DNA of 32,444 nucleotides, from contig PFOA01000081.1 of assembly GCA_002792275.1 (NCBI GenBank), positions 1-32,444 of the forward strand, given 5' to 3'. This document shows, in pieces, positions 16,085-22,163 of the stretch. The notes below the pieces were generated by a model. It saw only the letters and a program-made list of their open reading frames with translations, did no database searches and was not told where the DNA came from. Each line of letters opens with the position of its first letter. The first letter of the stretch is position 1. A program made the translations under genes and the position numbers. The DNA is from Candidatus Saccharibacteria bacterium CG_4_10_14_0_2_um_filter_52_9. Lineage in GTDB: Bacteria; Patescibacteriota; Saccharimonadia; Saccharimonadales; UBA4665.

Positions 16085-17293
16085 TTATTGTTTGGCGGCC
16101 AGGTAGGCTTGGGCGGCCTGGAGCTGGGTGTCGGTGCCGGCTTTGGCGTCAGCGTCGCTGATTTTGACTATTTTGTCGGGGGTGACGCCTTTGTGGTTAA
16201 TGTTCTGGCCGTTGGGGCGGTACCAGCTGGCGACGGTGACCTTGAGTTGGGAGCCGTCACCGAAGTTAATCAGCTGCTGAACAACACCCTTGCCGTAGCT
16301 TTTTTCGCCTATCAGGTAGGCCTGGTTGTTGTCGTGCAAGGCGCCGGCCATGATTTCGGAGGCGCTGGCACTGCCGCCGTCAATCAATACAACCGTCGGG
16401 ATGCCGGTCAGAATGTTACCGCCCACGGAAGTACTGCTATCAGTTGTCCGGTTGCCCTGTTTTTCGTCGAGAACTTTCTGGCCTGGCGGTAACCACAGGC
16501 TGGAAACTTTAATAGCGGCATCCAGCAGGCCACCCGGGTCATTACGCATATCCAGGATGATGCCTTTTACGTTCTGACTCTTGAACTGCTCGGCGGCTTT
16601 TTGAGCCAGGCCAACGGTGTCCGGCGAAAATGAGGTGATTTGCAGGTAGCCTATATTGCCATCGAGCGTTTTACTCTTAACGCTGGGCAGATTAATGTCC
16701 TGGCGGGTGATGTTGAAGTCAAGTGACTGTTTATGGTCGCGCACAATTTGTAATTTAACCTGGGTGTTCTTGGGGCCGCGGATTTTGCTGACGGCTTCGT
16801 CGACCGACATACCGCTGGTAGTGGTGCCGTTAATGGAGGCAATGATGTCTTTGGGTTTAAGGCCAGCCTTAGCGGCCGGCAGGTCGTCTATGGGGGCGAT
16901 GACTTCCAGGTTGCCGTCGGCATCCTGCCCGAGCTGGGCGCCGATGCCGCTGAAAGAATTATTCAGCTGGTCGCTGAAGTCTTTGGCTTCTTTAGGCGTA
17001 AAATAAACCGTGTAGGGATCTTTGGTAGCCGTGGCCAGGCCGTGCTTCAGGCCATCCTGGAGTTGTTGGGCACTGAGCTTTCCATCGTAATTGTCTTTTA
17101 TAGATCGATAGAGCTGGTCGACTCCGGTGTAATCAAGTCGATTAGGCAAGCTACCGTTTACTGATGAATGGCGCTGAAGATCAATCCGGCCATTGCCGAC
17201 ATTCACTCCGGCCAGGAAAATAGCTGCAATCAGTAGTAGATTGGCTGTGCGGCGTGCCCAACGGCGGCCTTTACCCTTTGTTTTTAATCCCAT
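16085..17293 (-). CDS. ctpA: C-terminal processing peptidase (S41)
   Basis: 402 residues from the ATG at 17293, eight bases after TGCTATACT. A cytoplasmic basic segment (KTKGKGRRWARR) and one membrane helix anchor it outside the membrane. A PDZ domain (about 110-195, IDDLPAAKAGLKPKDIIASINGT) comes before the S41 protease domain. The catalytic Ser lies in LIDGGSASASEIMAGAL and the Lys in IGEKSYGKGVVQQL. Such proteases trim exported proteins and cell-wall hydrolases; the next gene upstream is just such a hydrolase, separated by a palindrome-rich intergenic region. Confidence 0.94.
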   Translation of the reverse strand: MGLKTKGKGRRWARRTANLLLIAAIFLAGVNVGNGRIDLQRHSSVNGSLPNRLDYTGVDQLYRSIKDNYDGKLSAQQLQDGLKHGLATATKDPYTVYFTPKEAKDFSDQLNNSFSGIGAQLGQDADGNLEVIAPIDDLPAAKAGLKPKDIIASINGTTTSGMSVDEAVSKIRGPKNTQVKLQIVRDHKQSLDFNITRQDINLPSVKSKTLDGNIGYLQITSFSPDTVGLAQKAAEQFKSQNVKGIILDMRNDPGGLLDAAIKVSSLWLPPGQKVLDEKQGNRTTDSSTSVGGNILTGIPTVVLIDGGSASASEIMAGALHDNNQAYLIGEKSYGKGVVQQLINFGDGSQLKVTVASWYRPNGQNINHKGVTPDKIVKISDADAKAGTDTQLQAAQAYLAAKQ

Positions 17294-17301
17294 TGCCACC
17301 A

Positions 17302-17307
17302 AGTATA
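17302..17307 (-). promoter_or_regulatory. -10 element of ctpA
   Basis: TATACT preceded by TGC (extended -10), eight bases before the ATG at 17293. Confidence 0.5.
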
Positions 17308-17335
17308 GCAAATATTGGTGCCTTCGTTTTGACTA

Positions 17336-17363
17336 CTGTATAAAGTGATACACTTTATACACC
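17336..17363. repeat. 28-base palindromic repeat, copy B
   Basis: Exact reverse complement of 6508-6535. Like copy A it lies after the stop of a minus-strand gene (here the CHAP hydrolase) and before the promoter of the next. A related half-palindrome (ggtacactttgtgtatcacc, 17369-17388) follows it at once. Confidence 0.8.
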
Positions 17364-17393
17364 TGTTAGGTACACTTTGTGTATCACCTTATC

Positions 17394-17414
17394 AACCCTG
17401 CGAAACGCAGGGTT
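17394..17414 (-). terminator. GC-rich hairpin after the CHAP hydrolase gene
   Basis: A perfect 9-base stem AACCCTGCG / CGCAGGGTT with a 3-base loop, about 33 bases downstream of the stop codon at 17447. There is no T-run after it on the minus strand, so it is either a factor-assisted terminator or a stabilising mRNA end. Confidence 0.4.
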
Positions 17415-17446
17415 GGGACGGCGACCAAAAAGCGCAAAAAATAGTC

Positions 17447-18589
17447 CTAGAAGTGGATGAAACGTAATCCACCCGGACTGATTGTATTAGTGGAGTAACG
17501 GCCGCTGAAATCGGTATTGTACTGGCTGATATTTATGGTGCCGTTAGAGTTGACGCTTTCGACGTACATAGAATGCCCCCAGCCACCGGAATTGCTTATA
17601 GCAACGTCGCCAGCCTGTGGGTTGTCATCAACCGGTATGCCAGCATTCTGAGCATTGTTGCCGGGTCGCCCGGTCCAGGGCCGTTCAAATGCCCATTGCC
17701 AAGCATCACCAACACCGCCCCAATACGGCATGTAGCGGCCGGAAGCGGCGACGCGGAAGGCGGTGTAACTGACGCATTCGCGGTTATACATACCCCAGTT
17801 ATCTAGAACTGAATCCTTGTCTATTTCGCACCACTTGGCTGGATAGCCCCCACCACATGCAGCGCCGTTGCCGGCGCCGCCGATGAAGCGGGAGTTGGCG
17901 GCAATCTGCTGACGCCGCAGTTCGGCAATCGCACCGGAGTTGACCGAAATTTGCTGATTATAAGCCACCTGCTGGCCTTCATTATAGGCCAATAATTGCT
18001 GTTGTTGATACTGGGCGGCGCCAAGCTGGTCATTCTGTTGCTTTTGTGAATTGACCAGTACGTCGAGGTCGGCTTTCTGTTTCTGTAGCTGGGCTTGTAA
18101 GGCCGCTATTTGTTTGATGCCGATGTCGATTTTGTTTTGCACGGTGGTGCGATACTCTTCACGGTCGACATAATCACTGAGGTTTTTGCTGGTCGCCAGC
18201 TCCTCGATAGTGCTGAGCTGGCCATCAATGTACATCGTCTTGATGTCTTCACCCAAGAATTTCTTTTGCTGGTCGATCTTGGCCTGGGCTTCGTTAATTT
18301 GTTGCTGTAGGCTGGCCTGCTGAGCCAGGTTGGCGTTAAGGGCGGCCTGCAAGGCGCTGATCTGGGCTTGTAGCTGATTGATAGCACCCTGGTAACTGCC
18401 CGCCTGATTAGCCAAGTTATTGACCAGGCTCTGGGCATCATTATTCTGGACTCTTAGGGCGTTGATCTGCTCATCAAACTGATCGGCGTGGGCAATCGAT
18501 GCTCCGCCGGCTATGCCAAGCGCCGCCAGCACCAGGATGAAGGCGCGTACACGAATTAAAACCGTCTTTGAAAATTTTTGTTTGGGCAT
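17447..18589 (-). CDS. PcsB-like coiled-coil peptidoglycan hydrolase with CHAP domain
   Basis: 380 residues from the ATG at 18589. Signal peptide ending GGASIAHA (about residue 35), then a long coiled coil rich in Gln and Leu (about 40-245), with SRFIGGAGNG as linker, and a C-terminal CHAP amidase/endopeptidase domain. The catalytic Cys is in NRECVSYTAFRVAASG and the His in SGGWGHSMYVESV. In streptococci PcsB is held inactive until the FtsEX complex in the membrane activates it. Here ftsE and ftsX lie directly upstream on the same strand, so the same arrangement is likely. It has its own promoter (TGGTATAAT, 18618-18623). Confidence 0.9.
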   Translation of the reverse strand: MPKQKFSKTVLIRVRAFILVLAALGIAGGASIAHADQFDEQINALRVQNNDAQSLVNNLANQAGSYQGAINQLQAQISALQAALNANLAQQASLQQQINEAQAKIDQQKKFLGEDIKTMYIDGQLSTIEELATSKNLSDYVDREEYRTTVQNKIDIGIKQIAALQAQLQKQKADLDVLVNSQKQQNDQLGAAQYQQQQLLAYNEGQQVAYNQQISVNSGAIAELRRQQIAANSRFIGGAGNGAACGGGYPAKWCEIDKDSVLDNWGMYNRECVSYTAFRVAASGRYMPYWGGVGDAWQWAFERPWTGRPGNNAQNAGIPVDDNPQAGDVAISNSGGWGHSMYVESVNSNGTINISQYNTDFSGRYSTNTISPGGLRFIHF

Positions 18590-18617
18590 AGTTTTTGTTT
18601 GCTTTATGCGTGATCCA

Positions 18618-18623
18618 ATTATA
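18618..18623 (-). promoter_or_regulatory. -10 element of the CHAP hydrolase gene
   Basis: TATAAT preceded by TGG (extended -10). It is 28 bases before the ATG, so this transcript has a short leader; no strong Shine-Dalgarno. Confidence 0.45.
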
Positions 18624-18685
18624 CCATGTGACGTCAAATCCTACCCCCTCTTTGTGGTGCTAAATGCTGATTTAGACTTTGTGAC

Positions 18686-19636
18686 TTACTTGGTTTTAAA
18701 TTTGAGATATCGGTGGGTCGCTATAACAGAAGATGCCGTACCTATGATTATACCAATAGCAATTTGCAAGGTCAAAAGCTGGAAGAAATGAGCGTCAAAA
18801 TACTGGCTGGCATAGTTGATGTCGAGCAGGCCTAGGGAGCTGGCCTGCAAGGCGTTACTGGAGGCCAGAAAGGCCGAGTTAATAATCAGGATTGAAAAGA
18901 CCGCCGACAGCAGGCCATAAATAGCACTCTCTACCACGAACGGCCCGCGGATGTAGCCGGTGCCGGCCCCGAGCAGTCGCATAATCGTGATCTCATCGCG
19001 GCGGTTGAAGATGGCCATTTGGATAGTGTTAAAGATAATCAGGGCGCAGATGATGGCAAAAACAATCACCGTCACGACGCCGATTTTGCGCAAGACGTTG
19101 GTGGCGTGGGTAATATTATCAATGGCCTGTTTGCGGTCGCCATTATAAGACGGCGATCCCGGCGTCTGGAGCTTCGTGTTCTCCGGCGTAGTCAGGATGT
19201 CCTTGATGTGCTGGATTTCATTGAGGTCGCTGGGGTATATCTGGATGGTGGCCGGAATCGGATTACCGACTGTAGCCGCCGCGGTTATCAGATTCTGGTT
19301 GTTCTTGTTTTGGGCAATGTAGGCCTTGAGAGCGGCATCTTTATTAAGGTATTGAACCCGGTGAACGCTAGGCTGTTTTTTAAGCTGGGCCACTAATACT
19401 TTGGCCTGCGCCTCAGTGGTGGTGTCTTCCAGGTAGGCCGAAATGCTGATCTTATTGGTTATCTGGGCAATGGTGTTTTCGAAGGTGGCGTTGGTTATTA
19501 ACGAGAACAGGATGATGGTCAGGGTCACCACCATGACGGCAATAGCGGCTACGGCCAGTGTTACATTGCGCATAAAATTGACAATGCCGGTGTGAATGAT
19601 GCGCCACAGCGTTATCAGCCGTCGTTCCATAATCAT
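18686..19636 (-). CDS. ftsX: Cell-division membrane protein FtsX
   Basis: 316 residues; alternative ATG at 19630. One N-terminal membrane helix (NVTLAVAAIAVMVVTLTIILFSLI), an extracytoplasmic domain of about 120 residues (ISAYLEDTTTEAQAKVLVAQL...), and three C-terminal helices, matching the four-helix FtsX layout. The last loops contain the FtsX signature MAIFNRRDEITIMRLLGAGTGYIRGPFV. With FtsE it forms the membrane complex that controls peptidoglycan hydrolases at division. The stop codon of ftsE lies one base upstream of this gene. Confidence 0.95.
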   Translation of the reverse strand: MIMERRLITLWRIIHTGIVNFMRNVTLAVAAIAVMVVTLTIILFSLITNATFENTIAQITNKISISAYLEDTTTEAQAKVLVAQLKKQPSVHRVQYLNKDAALKAYIAQNKNNQNLITAAATVGNPIPATIQIYPSDLNEIQHIKDILTTPENTKLQTPGSPSYNGDRKQAIDNITHATNVLRKIGVVTVIVFAIICALIIFNTIQMAIFNRRDEITIMRLLGAGTGYIRGPFVVESAIYGLLSAVFSILIINSAFLASSNALQASSLGLLDINYASQYFDAHFFQLLTLQIAIGIIIGTASSVIATHRYLKFKTK

Positions 19637-19637
19637 A

Positions 19638-20321
19638 CTAGTGCTTATACCCGGCGCTGGCGCGGTCGCTGGTGACTTTTCCGCCCTGGATAACGACGAC
19701 GCGGCGCTTTAATTTATCGACAATGTCCCGGTTGTGGGTGGTGAGCAGAACGGTGGTACCGTAACGATTAATCTTTTCCAGCACCTTTATGACGTCCCAG
19801 GCGTGCTTGGGGTCGAGGTTACCGGTGGGCTCGTCGGCAATCAGAATCCGCGGCTGGCGGACGATGGCTCGGGCAATCGCCACCCGCTGGCGTTCGCCGC
19901 CGGATAGCTGGCGCGGCATGCGGTCTTCTTTGCCCTTCAGGTTGACGATGTTCAGCACTTTGGGCACAGTGTGGCGGATCTCGCGGTTGCTGACACCGAC
20001 AATCTCCAGGGCAAAGGCCACGTTCTCATATACCGTTTTATTGGGCAGCAGTTTGAAATCCTGAAAGACAACGCCGATCTTGCGCCTGAGCAGTGGGATG
20101 TCTTTGTCTTTCAGCTTGTCGTAATCGATACTACCAATGATAATTTTGCCGCTGGTGGGGCGCTCCTCGCGGGTCAGCAATCTGAGAAGAGTTGTTTTGC
20201 CCGCCCCGCTCTGACCGATGACAATAACGAACTCTTTGGGTTCGACATGCAGACTGATACGGTCTAGCGCCGTCCCCTCGCTACGCACGTATTTTTTTGT
20301 CACCCTATCGAGTAGAATCAT
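19638..20321 (-). CDS. ftsE: Cell-division ATPase FtsE
   Basis: 227 residues from the ATG at 20321. The longer open frame upstream (to 20453) covers the promoter and overlaps the RT gene, so it is rejected. Walker A VIGQSGAGKTTLLRLL, signature LSGGERQRVAIARAI, Walker B RILIADEPTGNLDPKHA and the switch His in VLLTTHNRDIV are all present, as in FtsE. It hydrolyses ATP to drive FtsX. TGGTATAAT lies seven bases before the ATG. Confidence 0.96.
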   Translation of the reverse strand: MILLDRVTKKYVRSEGTALDRISLHVEPKEFVIVIGQSGAGKTTLLRLLTREERPTSGKIIIGSIDYDKLKDKDIPLLRRKIGVVFQDFKLLPNKTVYENVAFALEIVGVSNREIRHTVPKVLNIVNLKGKEDRMPRQLSGGERQRVAIARAIVRQPRILIADEPTGNLDPKHAWDVIKVLEKINRYGTTVLLTTHNRDIVDKLKRRVVVIQGGKVTSDRASAGYKH

Positions 20322-20328
20322 TACCTTG

Positions 20329-20334
20329 ATTATA
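20329..20334 (-). promoter_or_regulatory. -10 element of ftsE
   Basis: Perfect TATAAT preceded by TGG (extended -10), seven bases before the ATG at 20321. It lies only four bases past the RT stop codon, so the DGR and the division operon sit back to front with no visible terminator between them. Confidence 0.55.
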
Positions 20335-20337
20335 CCA

Positions 20338-21345
20338 TTACAATAACCACGGCAGCTGCCTGGCTTGTTTGTAAGACAGGTGCATGGCTCGGTAACTACT
20401 AGCATTCCGGCTATTAATAGATTTATTGATTTTACGTGACATGGTTTTATCAATCACCGGCAGTTGCCTCGGATAAAGGTTATGCCCCAAGAAGTGCACA
20501 CCGTGCCGGGCTCGAATAATTACATCGTTCTTTTTATGAACTTTCAGAGAAAGTTTGTTAGACAACCACAGCGTCGCAATTTGCCTAGCCACTATGGCCG
20601 CCGGGCGATCCCGGAAGAACAGTACAAAATCGTCGCCATAGCGCACATAGGCCAGCGGTTTCAAAATGTGGCGGGCATAGCGGTCGAATTCGTTCAGATA
20701 GATGTTGGCGAAAATCTGGCTGGTCAAATTACCAATCGGGATACCCTGACTGACTGACTGACTGACTGACTGACTGACTGACTGACTGACTGACTGACTG
20801 ACTGACTGACTGACTGCATTTTCATAGCTGTCAATCACCTTGTCAAGCAAGTCCCGAGCCGGTGGATCTGAAACGATACGCTGCAAGCAACTCTTCAATA
20901 CCTGGTGATCAATGTGATCGAAAAACTTAGACACATCAGCCCGCCACAGCCACGCGCCGGAGTAATCAGTCATCAACCTACTAGTCCGTCGCAAAGCGGC
21001 GTGCAGACCCTTGCCTGGTCGGCAAGACCAGACATCAAAATCCAGACGCGGATCAACCAGCGGCACTAGGTAGTCATACATTAAGCGATGCACCACGCGA
21101 TCACGCACATTGGCGACGGCTATATCCCGACGCTTCTTTTCGCTGACAATTTTGTGATCATATGAGCCGTGCCGGTACTGTCCGTTATTTAGATCAGCAC
21201 ACAGCCGCAATAAATTAGTTTCCAGCTCACTTTCAAAAGCCATAACTGCCCGGCTGGGTTGCTTGCCGCGCCGAAAAGCCCGCCAAGATCGCCAAAGGTT
21301 TGTTAGACTAAGGTCTATGGAAGAACTGCCGGTCATCGCTGTCAT
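20338..21345 (-). CDS. DGR reverse transcriptase with an in-frame 4-base microsatellite
   Basis: 335 residues. The N-terminus LTNLWRSWRAFRRGKQPSRAV is the usual opening of DGR-type RTs. Motifs in order: HGSYDHKIVSEKKRRDIAVANVRDRVVHRL (about 60-88), the first catalytic Asp in WRADVSKFFDHID (137), motif 4 GIPIGNLTSQIFANIYLNEFD (201-221), and the YGDD box in YVRYGDDFVLFF (236-239). It copies TR RNA with adenine misincorporation. Odd: residues 178-200 are a pure V-S-Q-S repeat encoded by 71 bases of a tetranucleotide run, placed immediately before motif 4, where relatives have a short loop. The current length keeps the frame open. TATAAA (21354-21359) lies eight bases before the ATG, inside the avd gene. 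Confidence 0.93.
   Translation of the reverse strand: MTAMTGSSSIDLSLTNLWRSWRAFRRGKQPSRAVMAFESELETNLLRLCADLNNGQYRHGSYDHKIVSEKKRRDIAVANVRDRVVHRLMYDYLVPLVDPRLDFDVWSCRPGKGLHAALRRTSRLMTDYSGAWLWRADVSKFFDHIDHQVLKSCLQRIVSDPPARDLLDKVIDSYENAVSQSVSQSVSQSVSQSVSQSVSQGIPIGNLTSQIFANIYLNEFDRYARHILKPLAYVRYGDDFVLFFRDRPAAIVARQIATLWLSNKLSLKVHKKNDVIIRARHGVHFLGHNLYPRQLPVIDKTMSRKINKSINSRNASSYRAMHLSYKQARQLPWLL
20746..20816. repeat. (CTGA)n tetranucleotide microsatellite inside the RT gene
   Basis: 71 uninterrupted bases, 17.75 units of CTGA on the plus strand (TCAG on the coding strand). All three coding-strand frames of the tract are open and spell the same V-S-Q-S cycle. If the unit number changes by one or two, both shifted frames stop within about eight codons after the tract (AAT TTG becomes ATT TGA, or GGT AAT becomes TGG TAA), before the YGDD box. 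Confidence 0.95.
21304..21309 (+). promoter_or_regulatory. -10 element of avd, inside the RT gene
   Basis: TAGACT preceded by TGT (extended -10), seven bases before the ATG at 21317. It lies in the codons for the RT N-terminus, read on the other strand. Confidence 0.45.
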
Positions 21346-21655
21346 TTATGAAGTTTATAAGAAATTGGTTGAGCTGAACACGGTAATTGATAAAAAGTAT
21401 CGGCACACGCTCGGCGAACCGGTTATTGTAGGTTGTGCCGAAGTATTGAAACAACTTGTCTTGGCCAAGCATGCGCCCAAACCGCTGAAGGCCAGCTATC
21501 TCATCCAGGCTGATGCCGAGGCCGAGCTAACGGCCATGAAATTGCGTGCCATTTTAGAGTTACACCTAGCTAACGAAACCAATGTTTTAAAAATACAGGC
21601 TCGCTTAAGCGAAGCTCGCCGGATGATCGGCGGCTGGCGCAAAAGCGTGCCTTAA
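21317..21655 (+). CDS. avd: DGR accessory variability determinant (bAvd-like four-helix bundle)
   Basis: 112 residues from the ATG at 21317; an upstream in-frame ATG (21263) would run through the promoter and RT codons and is less likely. MEELPVIAVIYEVYKKLVELNTVIDKKYRHTLGEPV is the standard start of Avd-type four-helix bundles (L-P-(x)n-Y-(x)n-K...R-x-x-LG). The remaining three helices are basic, ending ARLSEARRMIGGWRKSV. In studied DGRs Avd forms a pentamer that binds the TR RNA and the RT and is needed for cDNA synthesis. Unusual here: it is on the strand opposite to RT, TR and target, and its 5' end overlaps the RT 5' end by 29 bases. Confidence 0.88.
   Translation: MEELPVIAVIYEVYKKLVELNTVIDKKYRHTLGEPVIVGCAEVLKQLVLAKHAPKPLKASYLIQADAEAELTAMKLRAILELHLANETNVLKIQARLSEARRMIGGWRKSVP
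21354..21359 (-). promoter_or_regulatory. -10 element of the RT gene, inside avd
   Basis: TATAAA on the minus strand, eight bases before the RT ATG at 21345; no Shine-Dalgarno. It lies within avd codons, so the two transcripts overlap at their 5' ends. Confidence 0.4.
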
Positions 21656-21676
21656 TTGCTGTAATCCTTTGCACTT

Positions 21677-21786
21677 CACCGCGAGGCGACCGTTGTTGTC
21701 ATTCTCGGCATTCGAGTTGTTCAAGTTCGGCTGGCCATCGTTGTTGACGATAGAGTTCGGGACGCCAGACCAGCCCCCGAACCGCT
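21677..21786 (-). repeat. DGR template repeat (TR)
   Basis: 110 bases, read on the minus strand. It pairs with the VR at 22052-22163. It is rich in AAC codons (reading frame ...VPNSIVNNDGQPNLNNSN...), the form expected of an unmutated template. All 16 substitutions between TR and VR are at template adenines (26 adenines in the TR); the other 84 positions are identical apart from a 2-base insertion in the VR. The 3' end (GGTCGCCTCGCGGTG) is GC-rich and unchanged, like an initiation-of-mutagenic-homing site. Just past it AAG in the TR corresponds to GGG in the VR, also A-only. Confidence 0.96.
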
Positions 21787-21997
21787 ATATTTCCATCACG
21801 GTCTTTTCTGCCAGTCACGCATGACTGGCTTCTTGTTTCTCATTCCGCAAACCGGAATCGTGATAGCAAACGTGGGGTGTAAAGGGTTCTTGATGTGTCG
21901 GCGACACGACCGCTCCGAGGCGGTAACATCACTGAGCCGACAAAATCACACGAGGCACCGATAGCTTTCGCCTTGGATTACTTACCTCTTGTTTTAG
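21787..21997 (-). ncRNA. Structured leader of the TR RNA
   Basis: About 210 bases between the probable TR promoter and the TR, with no open gene. Hairpins visible: GCCAGTCA / TGACTGGC (21810-21829), ATTCCG / CGGAAT (21842-21858), an outer stem ATCACG / CGTGAT (21795-21800 with 21859-21864) enclosing both, CCGC / GCGG (21910-21923), GTGT / ACAC (21895-21907) and a 5' stem GAGGTA / TGCCTC (21952-21957 with 21983-21988). This looks like a folded RNA joined to the TR, probably the part recognised by Avd and RT. The 3' end of the RNA is not clear; it would run toward avd in antisense. Confidence 0.6.
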
Positions 21998-22003
21998 ATT
22001 GTA
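21998..22003 (-). promoter_or_regulatory. Probable -10 element of the TR RNA
   Basis: TACAAT preceded by TGC (extended -10), the same form as at other genes in this window. It lies just after the terminator-like hairpin of the target gene and would start RNA at about 21991. Confidence 0.4.
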
Positions 22004-22005
22004 GC

Positions 22006-22038
22006 AAAAGAAAAAGGCTTCAGGAAAGCGGCAAAGCC
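22006..22038 (-). terminator. Terminator-like hairpin after the DGR target gene
   Basis: GGCTT / AAGCC stem (22034-22038 with 22016-22020) followed by a T-rich run (22006-22015) on the minus strand. It may end the target mRNA. It begins about 14 bases past the VR; known DGRs often need a hairpin or cruciform at this place for retrohoming, so it may have both roles. The stem is only five pairs. Confidence 0.4.
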
Positions 22039-22051
22039 CAAAACTTTACCC

Positions 22052-22163
22052 CACCGCGAGGCGACCGTCGCTGCCAACCTCGGCAACCGAGTCGTTCAAG
22101 CGCGGCCGGCCATCGTAGAGGCGACGACAGAGTCCGGGACGCCAGACCAGCCCCCGAACCGCT
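22052..22163 (-). repeat. DGR variable repeat (VR)
   Basis: 112 bases at the 3' end of the target gene, the counterpart of the TR at 21677-21786. Relative to the template frame it carries one 2-base insertion (within 22116-22122; GTC AAC AAC G in the TR against GTC GCC TCT ACG in the VR). The insertion causes the stop at 22096-22098. Without it the frame would run to TAA at 22046-22048. Confidence 0.95.

Noticed and set aside
20322..20453. 44-codon N-terminal extension of FtsE
   Set aside because: It covers the ftsE promoter and the 3' end of the RT gene, and FtsE normally begins at MILLDRVTKKY.
20464..20757. Plus-strand open frame antisense to the RT gene
   Set aside because: It is a shadow of the RT frame, ends in the TGA of the CTGA repeat, and shows no recognisable protein features.
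20746..20816. The repeat tract as a CRISPR array or a plain sequencing artefact
   Set aside because: There are no spacers, so it is not CRISPR. An artefact cannot be excluded, but the tract is perfectly phased with an otherwise intact RT and is open in all coding frames, so it is treated as real until reads say otherwise.
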